Source: Sabethes cyaneus (taxonomy: Eukaryota > Arthropoda > Insecta > Diptera > Culicidae). Taken from it: 64,000 bases of DNA. The notes beneath the pieces were generated by a model. It saw nothing but the letters and a program-made list of their open reading frames with translations. It had not been told where the DNA came from and searched no databases. A program made the position numbers and the translations under genes. The DNA lies in NCBI RefSeq assembly GCF_943734655.1, contig NC_071354.1, positions 42,137,744 through 42,201,743 on the forward strand, read 5' to 3'. Shown in pieces: positions 34,800 to 48,419 of this stretch. Positions within the stretch are counted from its first letter, which is position 1, and each line of letters starts with the position of its first letter.

Positions 34800-35705
34800 T
34801 GCTACCCAGTCCCAGTATAGTAAACAAAGACGTAGTCCTACGTCAAAAAAGTGGAAAGAAGAGAACAGTAGAGAAAAAAGAACAAACGAGGAAAATGAAA
34901 CGAAGAGACTGAAACGAAAGAGACTAGGAAAATGAGCAAACCGATATAATCACCATAAAGAAAACACGAAAGAAAATTAGAATATAGTGGACAGAAAAGA
35001 AGAAACAACGGGACAAAATGAAAAATAATGGTGTAGAAAAGAAGGAAAACAAAAAGGAGAAAATACGAAAATAGGGAAATGGAGAAACGAGAACAGAAGA
35101 AAAGGAAAACGGGATGAAAAAATAAAAAAGATGAAGATACAAAAAAGAAAATGAAAGAAAAAACGGATAAAACAGAAAAGAACAACAGAACATCACAGAA
35201 ATGGACAACAAGCAGGACATAATAAGAGAAAGAATGGAACAGAGAACAGTGAAATACGTAATAGAAAAGGAAGAAAGACAAAAACCGGGACCGAAAAAAG
35301 CCTGGGACAGAAGGTGGAAAAAATGAGATAGGAAAAGAGGAGTTTGTAAAAGAAGAAAAAAGGAACGAAGAAAGTGGAGAAGCGGCCAGAAAACAAAATG
35401 AAAATTGAGACATAAAAAAAAACGAAAGAAAAAACATAACAAAATAGGAGAGAAAATGGGATATAAAAAGAAAATAGAGATTAGAAAAAAACTAAGGGAA
35501 AAGAGAAAAACGAGACAAGAAGGGGAATGTGGAAAAGAAAACAAGAAAAATCAAAACCAAAAAAAACTGGTGAGCGAAAGAAAAATACGATTGAGGAAAC
35601 GAAGAAACACAGGACAATGATACATAAAAGGACAAAGATGGAACAATAATCGGGAAAAAGGACAAAACTAAGAAAATGAAAAACAGACAGAAGAAAACGG
35701 TGAAA
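34800..35705. repeat. Purine-rich (GA/AAG) low-complexity tract, ~900 bp
   Basis: The plus strand is almost entirely A and G with scattered C and T, e.g. 'gaaagaagagaacagtagag'. The Phe/Ser-rich frames on minus are artefacts of this composition. Confidence 0.85.
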
Positions 35706-35755
35706 CAGAAAAGAAAACGGCGAAGTCTAATTCCACACTCTGTCTAACTCTAATC

Positions 35756-37297
<1,542 letters not shown>

Positions 37298-37426
37298 ACA
37301 GTCACATAACTGCCACAATGAATCATTTAAGGTTGAGCTCCTCAGAAACTTAGAAAACTTGAGATTGTGACAAAGGTCACCCGAGATTCACGATTTATGT
37401 ACAACGCAGTTAGTCGGGTCAGCTAG
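37298..37426 (+). repeat. R1 3' terminal segment ending in CTAG
   Basis: It matches the reverse complement of 49558-49700 (shared: AATGAATCATT, TTGAGCTCCTCAGAAACTT, GATTTATGTACAAC). Both end in (T/C)CAGCTAG followed by T, compatible with a Helitron 3' end (CTRR|T). No convincing 3' hairpin was seen. Confidence 0.6.
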
Positions 37427-37436
37427 TTTCAAATAA

Positions 37437-37990
37437 ACCTTTACGTTGAATTCCATGGCCGGTTTGAAATAAAATTTCAAGTTAGGCTTTGCCCAAATTC
37501 AAATCTAATTTATTGTCGAATGCCAAAGTTCAATTAAATGTCCGATTTCACGCCCAATTTCAAGTCTAGTTTAATTCTAATTTTATGTTCAATTTTAAGT
37601 CAAACACTTTCAAGTCCATTTTCAAGTACAATTTAAATGCCGGTTTTAAGTCTAATTTCAAATGTAATTCCACGTCTAATCCTAAGCCCAATTATGAACA
37701 ATTTTAAGTTCAATTTTGGGCATGATTTTAAATTCACTTTCAAGTCAAATTCAATTCTAATTTCCCATTCAATCCAATTTCATGTCTAATTTCAAGTAAA
37801 ACTGGCAGTCCAAATTATTCTAAATTTAGATTCAATTTAAAATACAATTGTAAGTTCAATTTTCAGTACAATATGAAGTAAAGTGTTAAGCCCAAATTAG
37901 TACAAATTCTAGTCTTATGGAATGTCCGATGTTAGGTCCAATTTCAAGTTCAATTTAAACAATAACTTCCAGTCCAATTTAAACTTTGGT
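37437..37990. repeat. Degenerate 12-bp minisatellite
   Basis: About 45 diverged units around AATTTCAAGTCC / AATTTTAAGTCT. The period is usually 12, with slips. It is AT-rich and noncoding. Confidence 0.85.
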
Positions 37991-39555
37991 TTTGTACTCA
38001 AAAGTGACGAGTTTTCACACCACCACCACATGGTCCAACGTTTCCATCCCGATTTGGTTCTTCGACAGGGCTTCTACCATATTTGTTTTTAATATGAACT
38101 GTTTTTATCTGAGTTAACCTGAGTCCAAGATAAGCCTTATGAACAGAGCATGTTGCAAGAATGCCAGACAACTACCAACTGCAAGGATGGCGTTTGCTTC
38201 AATTCCGGTAGGAACAGTAGAACCATGGCAGAGGCGCAGTGAACAAGATGCTAAGAGCGGGTGTTTTTAGCCCACTCTTTCAGTTGCCCAACATCGGAAG
38301 AACAAAATTTTAAAATATGTTTGTAATGAAATGTTAAGTTTTGGTTTCATATTATCGTATACTTTATTCAGAATGGTCGATTTTTGGTTTTCTTATCAGA
38401 TAAATATCATTTTGTTATTGGCTGGTGTTGCTTGCTCGATCTATTTTGGTATTACAGAAGTTGAGCTGGACATGATTCTGTCGAGTAACTCGAGTGAGTC
38501 CAGTTTTATAATACGACCTCTCGACCATCACCACCAGTGGACCTACATAATTGGACTCATATTTTATTGATCATACATTTAGCTTTATTCGCTATGCAAT
38601 AATTACGTATTATATTGAAATTTAATATTCTACTCGCTGTTTGCCTCGGCACCGTTTTGGTCGGCACTAATTGCGGTACCAGAAGAAACCCATTCGACTT
38701 TTAATCATACGGTGGTCGTCAGTGCGAACACTTGTTATTATTTCTCAAACTGTTCTGTGGTTTGGGTTGGCGAACAACGAAATAAAAAAAAAGCTGGCGT
38801 CGCACAAATCATACTTTATTTTTCGACAAGCCATTTATTTCTTGGATCAGCTACTATACGTGTGTGTGAGAGAGAGAGTGGAGGCCAAAATTAGTTCTGT
38901 TTTTCGGCGACTGAGCAAGTGGATAGAAGAAGGATTACTTCTTCATGGGTAATAAATTGGAAGCGGAATGGTGATTCAAAGTGCAGCACAGGGAATACAG
39001 CGGTCGATTAAGAGCAGCAAAGCGGGAGCCAACCATGTGGATGCAGGGAGAAACCAAAATGCGTCGCATCTGTAGAACATCGTTTAACCGATGTCAGTAC
39101 AGACAATCATAATTTATTGTTACTGTTTAAGTGGAAAAAGGGGCACAGTTTTGTCTGGCGACGGTTGCTGACGATTGGTTGCTTAATGGCGAAGATTTCT
39201 GTCTCTGAAACGGCTGTCGATGGTGTTCAACGATGTGACTTTACTAAATTAAATGATGAACCATGATTAATTATTGCAGTTTGGGCGTACAAGTTGAAGT
39301 ATGATAGCAAGTTTATGTAAATTTTCTGACTATGGCGATGTTGAAAACTCTGACTTCTGTTAATGATTTTGGATAAGCAGTCTGTATAATCCAGTCACCT
39401 CGTCGTTTTAAGTTTCGATTTTTAATTAGATTACTCAGAGTAACATTTAGAATTGAAAACACAGGTTTAAATTTGTTTTATGATGCAAGCGATATAAGTT
39501 TATTGGCTCAGTGTTATAAGCAATATGTTTTTATGTTAAAGTTTGTTGAACAACC
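37991..39555. other. Region downstream of the FREP gene, no gene supported
   Basis: The longest plus-strand frame (38331-38570) begins hydrophobic, but it has no family motif and no splice or promoter context. A few short C-A-C repeats are present. I see nothing convincing. Confidence 0.4.
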
Positions 39556-39561
39556 TTTATT
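39556..39561 (-). promoter_or_regulatory. Polyadenylation signal of the FREP gene
   Basis: Minus-strand AATAAA lies 41 bp past the exon 4 stop, a normal spacing for an insect mRNA 3' end. Confidence 0.7.
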
Positions 39562-39601
39562 TTACCATAATGTCCGATATAGTTGGCAAGATTGGGTTCA
39601 G

Positions 39602-40944
39602 TTATGCATAAGGTCTAACCATCATTTGGACACGTTTCAGCATTTTATGTGAGGTGCCGTTTTTAAAGCTTCCCCACCAAACACCTGCAGGAATTTGCTG
39701 ATCCCTGCCATAGACGCCGTTTAGGTTGCTTCTGCAAATTTACAAATTTGATTTAAGTTAAATGTGAGCTGCATTATGGTTATTAGTGTTCTGCTTGGTA
39801 CCTATTATCGCCAGTGCTGCAACCCCAGTGCCAGAAACCACTGCCAAAGTCTCTAGCACATGAACTGTAGGATTTCTGTGTGTCGTAGGTTACAAACACT
39901 TCATTACTGTATATCGAGAGGGCATTTCCAGCAGTACCGTTTGAATTACCCAACAACAGTTTATATCCATCTTGTTCGTTTAACACTCTGAAGTTTTGAT
40001 AGAGCTGGTATGCGGAATTATCGTCAAAATCCTCCATGTGAATCAGCAATTCGCAGCTTCTACTGGCAGTTAGCTGATATAGCTTTTCCACTCCAAGCCA
40101 ATATTCACCACGTGGATTTCCGAATCCATCGCGATACTCGTCCCAAGTACGATTGAAGGGAACCGAACCATCCTGTCGTTTCTGGAAAACCATCCAACCG
40201 CCACCAAGTTTTTGCTGCTCACAATATGCACTGAATGGTGCATTTGGACGGTTGAACCAGGGACTAGAAGTGGTTGTTGGAACAGCGGTCGTGGGCGTGA
40301 ATCCTGAACTAGCTGGCGTAGCAGCGCTGTTGGGAAGGTTAAATCTATAGACACCGGATCGTTTCGGTGCTTCCCGGCAGGATTGATATTGACGGCCGTC
40401 TGGAACCAACTGTGGAAATTCGTCACCATCAGAGGGTGCACACTTTGGTTTCAACTCAAAGAACAGATTTTTTAAAGCCTCATGGTTGGCGCAGTACTGT
40501 TGGTTCTGTACAATTTGTCTGTAAAAAAGAATCAAAAGTCTTAATCAACGTGTATAATTAACGAAAAACTCACTCATTTTGATATGTCAGAACCGAAACG
40601 TTTCGCGCTAGGAGGCCACTATCGGCTGCGACTGCCTGAACCGAGCGATCCATCCGTTCGGATAACCATACCAGATGATCCACCGCGCTTTTCAGCTGCT
40701 GAAGTTCCGTTGATAATGCTTCGACTTGCTCACTATTTTCCAACAGCTGACGGTTCAAACTAAAAGTTCACTGTTAAAATCAAAACTGCACCGAGTTTTG
40801 GGAGAACTTGTAAATCTACCTGAATTGCAGCTCCTGTAGCCCATCGACTAGGGAATTAGGTACAGCGAGATCCACTTCTGCTACTACAGTGGGCTCGTTA
40901 CTGTTTAGCAGAACCAGTGCCAAAATCAACGCTAGAAACTTCAT
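39602..40944 (-). CDS. Secreted fibrinogen-related protein (FREP), four exons
   Basis: Exons on minus: 40820-40944, 40574-40759, 39802-40518 and 39602-39731, with introns of 60, 55 and 70 bp. Splice sites are GTAGAT/TTTAG, GTGAGT/TACAG and GTACCA/TGCAG. The product is 385 aa. A signal peptide (1-22, MKFLALILALVLL...) is followed by a Leu/Gln-rich likely coiled coil (about 40-75) and a fibrinogen-like domain (148-383): QYQSCREAP, SGVYRFNLP, GGGWMVFQKRQDGS, FGNPRGEYWLG, CARDFGSGFWHWGC, RSNLNGVYG, MLKRVQMMVRP. Exon 4 supplies the last ~43 residues; without it the domain would stop short. A Ser/Thr/Pro-rich insert (168-198) interrupts the early domain. The usual DxDxxSxNC calcium loop is not conserved (YDTQKSYSSCA). 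Insect FREPs are secreted lectin-like proteins linked to pattern recognition and agglutination. The ligand here is unknown. It has no related neighbour in the window. Confidence 0.9.
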
Positions 40945-40966
40945 TCTGTATAATACTCTTTTTAGA

Positions 40967-41001
40967 ACTGACGGTGAAAGGTTTTCTGAGTAGTATTTAA
41001 A
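40967..41001 (-). promoter_or_regulatory. Core promoter of the FREP gene (TATA-like plus Inr)
   Basis: On minus, TTTAAATA begins at 41001. An arthropod-type initiator TCAGT covers 40971-40967, with its A at 40969, 32 bp downstream. This predicts a 5' UTR of about 25 nt before the ATG at 40944. The spacing supports the chosen start. Confidence 0.6.
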
Positions 41002-42079
41002 GGAAAGTTTGTTTGTTAACGGAAGTTTAAGTTTGCATAAATGTTAGATTGGTTCATCGTTTACTAGGTAGTTACTTTCTCTGAAGAAGTACAGACCACC
41101 AGTAATTCCATAATACATATTTTTTGTAATTTATTGAAATTTCTATCACGGTTTACTAAAGTCAGTTCCCAGTCAGGTAAGCACTATTATCCTTTATAAA
41201 TTTTTCACGAAAATTTATTCAAATTAATATTCGCAACTCTAAGAAACTAGCTTTAACTTTTCGTTTAAAAACCTTAACTATAGCTTGGTATAAATGCTAA
41301 TAGAACATAGAGTTACTTCTTTGTGTGCAATTTTATTTGAGATTTTATGGTGAATATTAACCCAAAAATATCAATTTAAATTACACACATAATTTACTTC
41401 TTCATTGGTAATCTATTGTACGATGGTAGATATTTCCGGAGAACTGGTGATGTGCTGAACCACTGTAATAAGGAAACATTGTATGTACTCTATTTAAGAT
41501 CCAAATAGTGTACGAACAACTTTCCATTATAACTGTTTGCACTATTTTCGATTGCCATATTTACTAGTGAAACGAGCGGCACCACTTTCATGCAATGCAA
41601 CAATTTATCTAAATTGATTTAGTACTTCCATACGACTTCAATAGTGTAGTGTTTTGATAACGACTTGTATTTGCGTATCACATGACAAGAAATGGTTGCA
41701 TCATTCGAACAGCGAAGATTAAGTCACCCAGCTGGTAATCAGAAAGTACAATTGTGTAATTCATTTCTAACCAGCAGTGCATTTCCGGCCAAATAATTTT
41801 ATTTCTTGTTTGATGTCCGTTTCTCATCCTCTAGAAGTTAATTATAAATTCTGATTGATTGACCCTTTATATGATCACTTCTTTAGGTATATTATTCCGT
41901 TAACAAACGGTACAATCATTTTTAGAATGGGCTGTTAAACCCACAGACAATTGATTATATGCATAAAATTTTACTTATGTTCCACAAAATTCTACCCTTA
42001 TGAAGTCAATGACGTTTTTTGTCCAACTATGCTATGAGTGGTACTCCTAGGAAGTCCTCCAAGAACTAAATGGTCTTTA
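41002..42079. other. Upstream flank of FREP, AT-rich
   Basis: No gene was recognised. 41940-41995 ('cccacagacaatt...') resembles 48365-48415, so a small dispersed repeat is likely there. Confidence 0.35.
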
Positions 42080-42765
42080 CCGTATCAGTTTTTTTCGGTC
42101 AGTGTAAAGCTACAGAGTCATCAATGCCATTTGGGAAGTCAAGTCGAACACCGTAGGCTTGGATGGGTTACCTAGCAAGTTTATACAGCTTATCTTATCA
42201 TTATGGTAATTGAAATTGTAACTCAGCTGTTCAATGCTTTCACTGTGTCCTGTGCTTCCCAGAATGCTGGATGCATGCGAAGAATTTGCTACTGAGAAAT
42301 AAGGCTCATCTGAACGACATTACGAATTTATGCCCAATTAGCTTAGTATGCATAGCTCACTGTTGAAATCTTTCGAGAAGACACTCAAGCAACAAATGGC
42401 TTACTCACAGAAAACAACAACCTACTAACTGAATTCTAAGCTGGTTTTCATGAAGGTCAAAGCATTAAAACTGCCGTGCTACGAGCACATAATGGTTTAG
42501 GAACGGCTATCGATAAAAAGGAGTTAATATTCTTCTTCTGCTAGATTTCTCAAAGGATTTTGGCCCCTTACCGGAAGCTGCTGACAAAACTGGAAGTTCA
42601 ACTCAATTTTTCCTCTGCGGATGTGAACATGTTGCATGCATATCTACAAGGCAAAAAACAGACAGCATACTGCGGTGGTCGCTGTTCCAGCAGCGCCGAT
42701 TCTCCATCTGGTGTAGCGCAAGGCTCAGTCCTCGGACCGTTGCTGATGCTGCCGCACCTTTAATT
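42080..42765 (+). pseudogene. Non-LTR retrotransposon RT fragment, heavily decayed
   Basis: Collinear RT pieces over several frames: GLDGLPSKFIQLILS, LLKSFEKTLKQQMA, TENNNLLTEF, GFHEGQSIKTAVLRAHNGL, YRKLLTKLEVQLNFSS, YLQGKKQTAYCGGR and GVAQGSVLGPL. It stops before the YADD site. Numerous stops and frameshifts. It belongs to the Jockey/I group by motif style. Confidence 0.75.
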
Positions 42766-42900
42766 CGTGGCTGTTTTTCATTTACAACGCTTAAATCAAA
42801 CAGCGAAAAAACTTTTTTACAAAAACTATGGCAATATATTTTTGTGAAGAACAAACATTGAAAGAATTGGGAAAAATGATATGCAAACTGGGAAAAATCA

Positions 42901-42988
42901 TTAACTGCCCAGGTGGGACTTGAACCCACAACTCTCAATCTCGGGTCGGTCAGTGGTGTACTGAACTGAAACACCCGTTATATGACCT
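42901..42988 (-). mobile_element. tRNA-related SINE head (family D)
   Basis: On minus: TTTCAGTTCAGTACACCACT as an A-box region, and a perfect T-arm-like GTGGGTTCAAGTCCCAC. It does not fold as a full tRNA (no clean acceptor or anticodon stem), so it is a SINE rather than a tRNA gene. Confidence 0.55.
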
Positions 42989-43160
42989 ATTGGAATGGGG
43001 TTCTGCATTTAAAAATCATTATAAAATAGAGTTGATTCGTACTTTTCTAAACCGCATTTGTCGAACAATTTGACTGCGGTGTCGCTCGAAAATTCCCAAA
43101 CAAAAGGTTACCATCTGCCACCATCCGCGATCGGATCCGGTTGAACGGTAATGTATGCAT

Positions 43161-43184
43161 CAGTCAGTCAGTCAGTCAGTCAGT
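43161..43184. repeat. (CAGT)6 microsatellite
   Basis: Six tandem CAGT units. A short (AAT)n tract follows at about 43327-43344. Confidence 0.95.
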
Positions 43185-43190
43185 ATGAGA

Positions 43191-46100
43191 ATGAGCTGAC
43201 CTTCGAAAGCTAACTTTATGCACCCCTTTTCTGCCAATAATTATATGTATATGCAACGATATGGTGCCTGTTCTAAATGGAAAGCACCGGGAGGCAAAAG
43301 AAGCGAACAATGTATTAATGGTAGTCGTAATAATAATAATAATAACGATAACTGACCCATTTTTGCTTCTAGTATGCTTCCCCGCGGGGATGTTGCAGGG
43401 TTTTTCGTTGAAATTGACCATTTTTAAGTGGCGTGCAAAAAAAACCGAACATGATACAATCATATTGTTCTCTTTTTGTTAAACTTTTTGTTTAACACAC
43501 AGTAAAATGGAAGATTTGACGAATCTACTCGTACGGATTATGGTTCAGTTCAATTGAAGTCCATTTGTTTTAATGGATAATTTTCTCGAATGCAGGATGG
43601 CGGCTTATCGCTTACTTCATTGTATGTACTGAAAAGGTCTACGACTAAGTTAGGCATATGGGAAATTAAACATTGACAGCGGAGTACAAATTTGGACAGT
43701 TTGAAATTTGCAGTTGATAGTCGCTACCAAGCAATTATTCAAAAATTTCGACGTATTAAATAATAACATTCATCATGAGGTAATTGTAAGTGCAATGAAA
43801 TGAATTAATAAACAAAACCTCATTAATTTAGAACCTCCCGCAATCTAATCCTAGAATTACCAGCAAACATCTGCTTGGTTAGGTTTCCCATAACGGATAG
43901 AGCTTCCTTTCGTTTTTTTTACGTTCAACTTCCGAACGAACTTCGGACACCATGCCAGAGGTGCCTTTCGACAATTCGCCGGTTCCGGTTTCCGTTTGTT
44001 TTCTGTTATTCTTTTTTTTCTCCTACAACGGAAACAAACGCTCCTGCTGCTGTTTCTTCAAACTTAGCAAAAACAACAATAACACAGGCACAGGCCCATG
44101 TAGGATGTTTGGCTCATTCCGTGAAAGACAGGTTCCAAATAAAACCCCTCGAAAGGCGGGTAGGTAGGTACGAGCAATGATGTCCAAATAAGCGATTTTT
44201 TTCTATTCCACTTTATTTTTTTTTCTCTCTCGTCAGTCGGTTCCTCCAAACAAGCAACCTATCAATTCACAAATTGTCGATTTTTGTTTTTCAGGACTCC
44301 GGCCGTTAGAAAACAAACGAAGAATGCCGCTGCGGGAGTTCCCCCGCTGCTGGAGGGCGGACTGACTGGTTCGGAGCAGGTTCGGTGATAAACAGAGAAG
44401 TATGGGGCCCAGACCGTGGCTTTCCAGCAACTGCCTGCAGCTCGACCGAATTGAGTGGCATCTGTTTCAATTACCGGAAGATACCAGCGTGCTCCAGAAC
44501 AACCAAACAAAAGCCGCCGTAACCCGCCTGCACGGGGCCCTGCCACTCCCTTGTTCTGGTGCCTTGCCATCGCATCGCAAAAAAGGAGGCGATCTGCGCG
44601 CTGTTACATAATGTTGCCGAATCTGTTTTTGCGTTTGAATTTTTTTTGCTTGGCGAATTCTGTGTATATGCTATTTGTATTGTGTTGCCACTCAAAGCTC
44701 AATTTCGATATGAATTTACTGCCAGGCCTTCCTGGGTTCGGTGTATTTATATTTTTTTTTCTTCTCCTGCCAGCAAAGTGTAGATACTGTCATCCCTCAC
44801 TTCCGATTATTGCACCGTGCGGTGTGGGTGGGGGTTGGCGAATCGATCACTGCCTTCTGGCTGCCTTTTGTTCATTTATCTTCGTTTTTCGCTTCAATTC
44901 TGTCAATTGAAATATCTGTCAGTAGCATATACGTGTCATAACGGATAGTTTAATTTTCCCGAGAAGAAATCTGGCTCCATAGCTTAGTGATGCGGTGGTA
45001 CGGAAACAAAAGCTTCGGGTTAGGTAGCCTTTTAAAAGAATTGTTTCATTTAAGTTGCATAAAAAAATAAACAGGTTTTGGAGTAGATTCGTAATAATTG
45101 ATTGATTAGTCTATTCATATTTATTTGTCTGTATCTTTGCAGTTAACGATTATTTTAATTTTGCAAACATAAACTGATCCCAGAATTAAATAAGCAATCG
45201 GCTTGTTCTCTCACAATGCGAAACCTGTCTCAATTTTACGGACAACAGCGCAAACATCCAGTCGAAATTTAACAACTCCAGTCATATAGACGGTCCCCAA
45301 AGTGCTATCGTGACATTTAATCTCCCGAACCCTTCACCAGGCTGCCTGCGAGTTCGCCGAAACAAGGCAAGATATCGCATCAGAAGTGGCAGTCCAATGT
45401 GTGTAAATTATGATTAATATACAATGCTTTTCTACGCTCGTAGCTGCTTTCGTGTATCTCATAATAATTAAAATCGCATTAGTCTGATTGGAAAGCAACA
45501 CAAAAAGGAGATTATATTTTTCCATCGTTCTGTTAATTTTAACAATCATTCGGTGCGGGTCAGCCCGCTATGGGCGGGTGAACTCTTTGCGAATAACATC
45601 TTAAATAGACCTGCATCATGGTCAACGTAGCTATACCTTCAGCAATTAGGGAGGAGCCTTCACGTGATGTGCTCCATTCTTGGCAGATTGGACCTCCCCT
45701 ATGCGTGTGAGCAATTTCTCCTCCCATCCGTCGTACTGAATCAGCTAAGCAAAACTCAAATGTGTTCAAGTTAGATGCCCAAACTCCTCTAAACAAAGTT
45801 GTTTTCTCACTACCGCGGACATAAATATTTCTTTTGATCAAATATAAAATTTCTCACAAATACGGGGTAATCGATCGCTCCTACAGTGTAAATAAGACTT
45901 TTCCGAGTATATGTGCAGAGATTTCGTTCAACCGAAAAATCCTAAATCGATGCTCGATACGTCTACGATTCGATAGGAAACATACCGTGGGTACATAAGA
46001 GAGCCAAACGAAAAAAGAACCTGCGGTGGTGCTGCGCGGTTCCACACTATGTAGGGCCGCAGGGAAACTAAAATAAACGGAATATTACCCAGCTGACTGT

Positions 46101-47049
46101 GACGTTTACGACGTGTGAAATATTCAAAATTTATCGACAGGCTATTTCCAGCCAACCGCAGCCAGTCAGAGTGTGCAATCGAACGATGTTTGTCAGTCAG
46201 CCCATGCCCTATAGCTGTGCTGTGCCTGTGCCTGTGCCTGTGCCAGTGCCAGTACGGCAACAATGTTTGTTTTAACGGCTGCTGCCTTCGGTTATGCTGC
46301 TGCTGCATGTTGGACCCCAAGTGGCACTACCGTTCCTAGCCGTTTCCTTTGTTATCGTCTCCGTCGTCGGCTGATGATATCCATCAGCCGGCAATGTTTT
46401 CTGCCGAATGAAAGGCCGCTGAAAGGGATATCCACACCGAAATGGTGGTCGGTAGCTAGCTGGAAAGGGATTCAACGGTTCAATTGCAAGGTTATGGATG
46501 TTGTTTTGGCAGTGTATGTCGGAAAGGGAACCCTCCGGGGTGAGCGATAATTAAGGTAAATGATATTTGAAACGCTTCAGCAGCAGAATCGTTAATATCA
46601 ATTATGGACACGGCTAGGCCGTAGTCGTGTCGTAGCCTCGATTGGCACCGCAGGACAATACATGCGAGTCGAGCGCGCTGGCACTTGAAGTCAGTTTTGT
46701 GTATAATAAAATACATTTAACATCTATCCTCTGTCGATTGAAAAAAAAAAATTGGCAGAAAGCGAACGGCAAAATTTCATTTACTCGCATAATTTGTTAT
46801 GCTATTCGAATCGATGATTGTTATCTTTTGAGGTTCGAGAAATTGAAATTCATAACTACTTTCGACCAGATGCTTGTTCTTTTATATTTACTGCAGTTAA
46901 TTTTTAGTAAAATTTTCGTTGCTTATGAAATGCCTGTAGTCCGTTGCCATAATATTAGACTCATTCACTGAAGTTTTTCAAAGACCCGGGCAGGAAGCCA
47001 GATCAATTAAATATCTTACCAATATCTTATTGCGTTATGATTATTATTG
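43191..47049. other. Long unrecognised single-copy-like stretch
   Basis: No supported gene. Small simple repeats: (TGTGCC)n at about 46221-46250 and CTGCTG runs near 46270-46310. 43900-44900 and 45930-46560 look GC-richer and lack transposon motifs. Intron or regulatory DNA of a distant gene is possible, but nothing in the sequence proves it. Confidence 0.4.
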
Positions 47050-47460
47050 ATATCTGAAAGCTGCCTTCGGCCGCGTTGATCCCAACCTGCACAACCCAAG
47101 ATAGAATATATAAGTGCAGCACTATATTTTAAAAACTGGTTAAAATCATACCCGGTTAATTGTCACCTCTCAATAAAACTAGCCGATGTCTTCTCTAGTG
47201 AATTTTGCAATCACTGGCACTGGCACTGGCGTTCCACAAGAAAGCAACCACGAACCACTATTGTTTTTCTGATTTTTACCTACGTTTGCGCTGTACTTCC
47301 ACGAGGAAGCAGATTGCTGTAAGCTGATGATCATAAAGTATTTGTGCTGTGAACTGCAAAAGTTAATCGGCATTTTAGCGGACTAGTGTTGAAAGATTAC
47401 GCTTTCCAGTCCCATTTCGATTAACTTTTTCGAGAGTCCAGTGCATTAAAAAAGGCCTTA
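47050..47460 (+). pseudogene. CR1/Jockey-type RT fragment, decayed
   Basis: Pieces: KAAFGRVD (from KAAFDRVD), SSLVNFAITG then GVPQES, and downstream text compatible with YADD and what follows (ADDHKVF with the first residues lost). A triple CTGGCA hexamer is inserted just before GVPQES. Many stops. Confidence 0.55.
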
Positions 47461-47604
47461 CCACTCTAAGTCAGTAGGGAGCATCCTGAATGTCATATAA
47501 AAATACGTGTCTCAAACTCTCAGAAAAGGAAGAATCAAACAAATATTTTTAGTATCCCGATTTTATTACTTCATTAGGAGCTCCCTCCTTTCTATGTAAA
47601 ACGT

Positions 47605-47700
47605 CTGCCATAACAGGTCCAGGAAAGGGTCAGTCTGATCCGTTCAGCTACCATCCGATTACTTTGCTTACTATGCTCAGCAAGTTATTTGAGCAGTTCC
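47605..47700 (+). pseudogene. Short RT entry-motif fragment
   Basis: GPGKGQSDPFSYHPITLLTM and LSKLFEQF match the non-LTR RT motif PSSYRPISLLP-LSKLFE. It lies downstream of the previous fragment although it belongs upstream in an intact RT, so it is a separate insertion or a rearrangement. Confidence 0.6.
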
Positions 47701-48419
47701 AATACACAAAAACTTCTCGAACAAAAACTTTTTTCTCTGGCTGCGTTTCGTTTACAAACTTCAAAAGTTACAAAAGTCTTTGCCAGGCTCCTACCAACAA
47801 AACAAAAAAAAGTTTGTTCCAATACGTTGTGTAGTTTCTGAGAAAAAGGTACATAAAGTTTGAAAACCATGGTTTTCCAGGAGCGGCGTTTTATTCCGAC
47901 GAAGTTGTTCCACGCCGCACTGGAATGCTTAACTGTATGATCGTTTTTCGGCCACTTCTCGTGGTCAGATCGTTACAAGTTTAGTATTAAAATAAGCGGA
48001 AAAGACTGCAGAATCAAAATGAAATAAAAAAATTATGATTTTTTCAAAATTTTTAGTCGTTTATGTCCCCTTAATGAGGTAAGTGGGACCTATCGACATA
48101 ATTTTGAAAATTCTCCTCCAGATTCATTTCATGTAAATTGGTAGGCCTTTTTCGCAATTAAACCTTCGAAGTGATACCACTGAAGATTTTCTATGCTGAA
48201 AGAATTTTGAAATAATCATAGATATAGATAGCACAGTGGTATAAACCTTAACTATGCATTTTTTATGTCCCACTTGCCCCGGGTACCTTATATTGTTTGA
48301 ATTTCCATTTCTGTTTTGTGCTAGATGCGTTCCGTACACTCATTTCTCGAGTTCTCTAGGCTGTAGAGCCCACAGACAATTAATTTTATAAAAAAAATGA
48401 CTTACATCCCACAAATCAC

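Noticed and set aside
34838..35544. Phe/Ser-rich hydrophobic reading frames on minus
   Set aside because: They are the product of the purine-rich plus strand; the composition explains the apparent membrane character.
38331..38570. 79-codon hydrophobic frame downstream of FREP
   Set aside because: No homology recognised, no promoter, no splice context. The length is within chance for AT-rich DNA.
42901..42988. Genuine tRNA gene
   Set aside because: The T-arm is good, but acceptor and anticodon stems do not pair, so a SINE head is more likely.
44970..45030. tRNA-like A-box phrase ('tagcttagtgatgcggtgg')
   Set aside because: No matching B-box and no tail or TSD.
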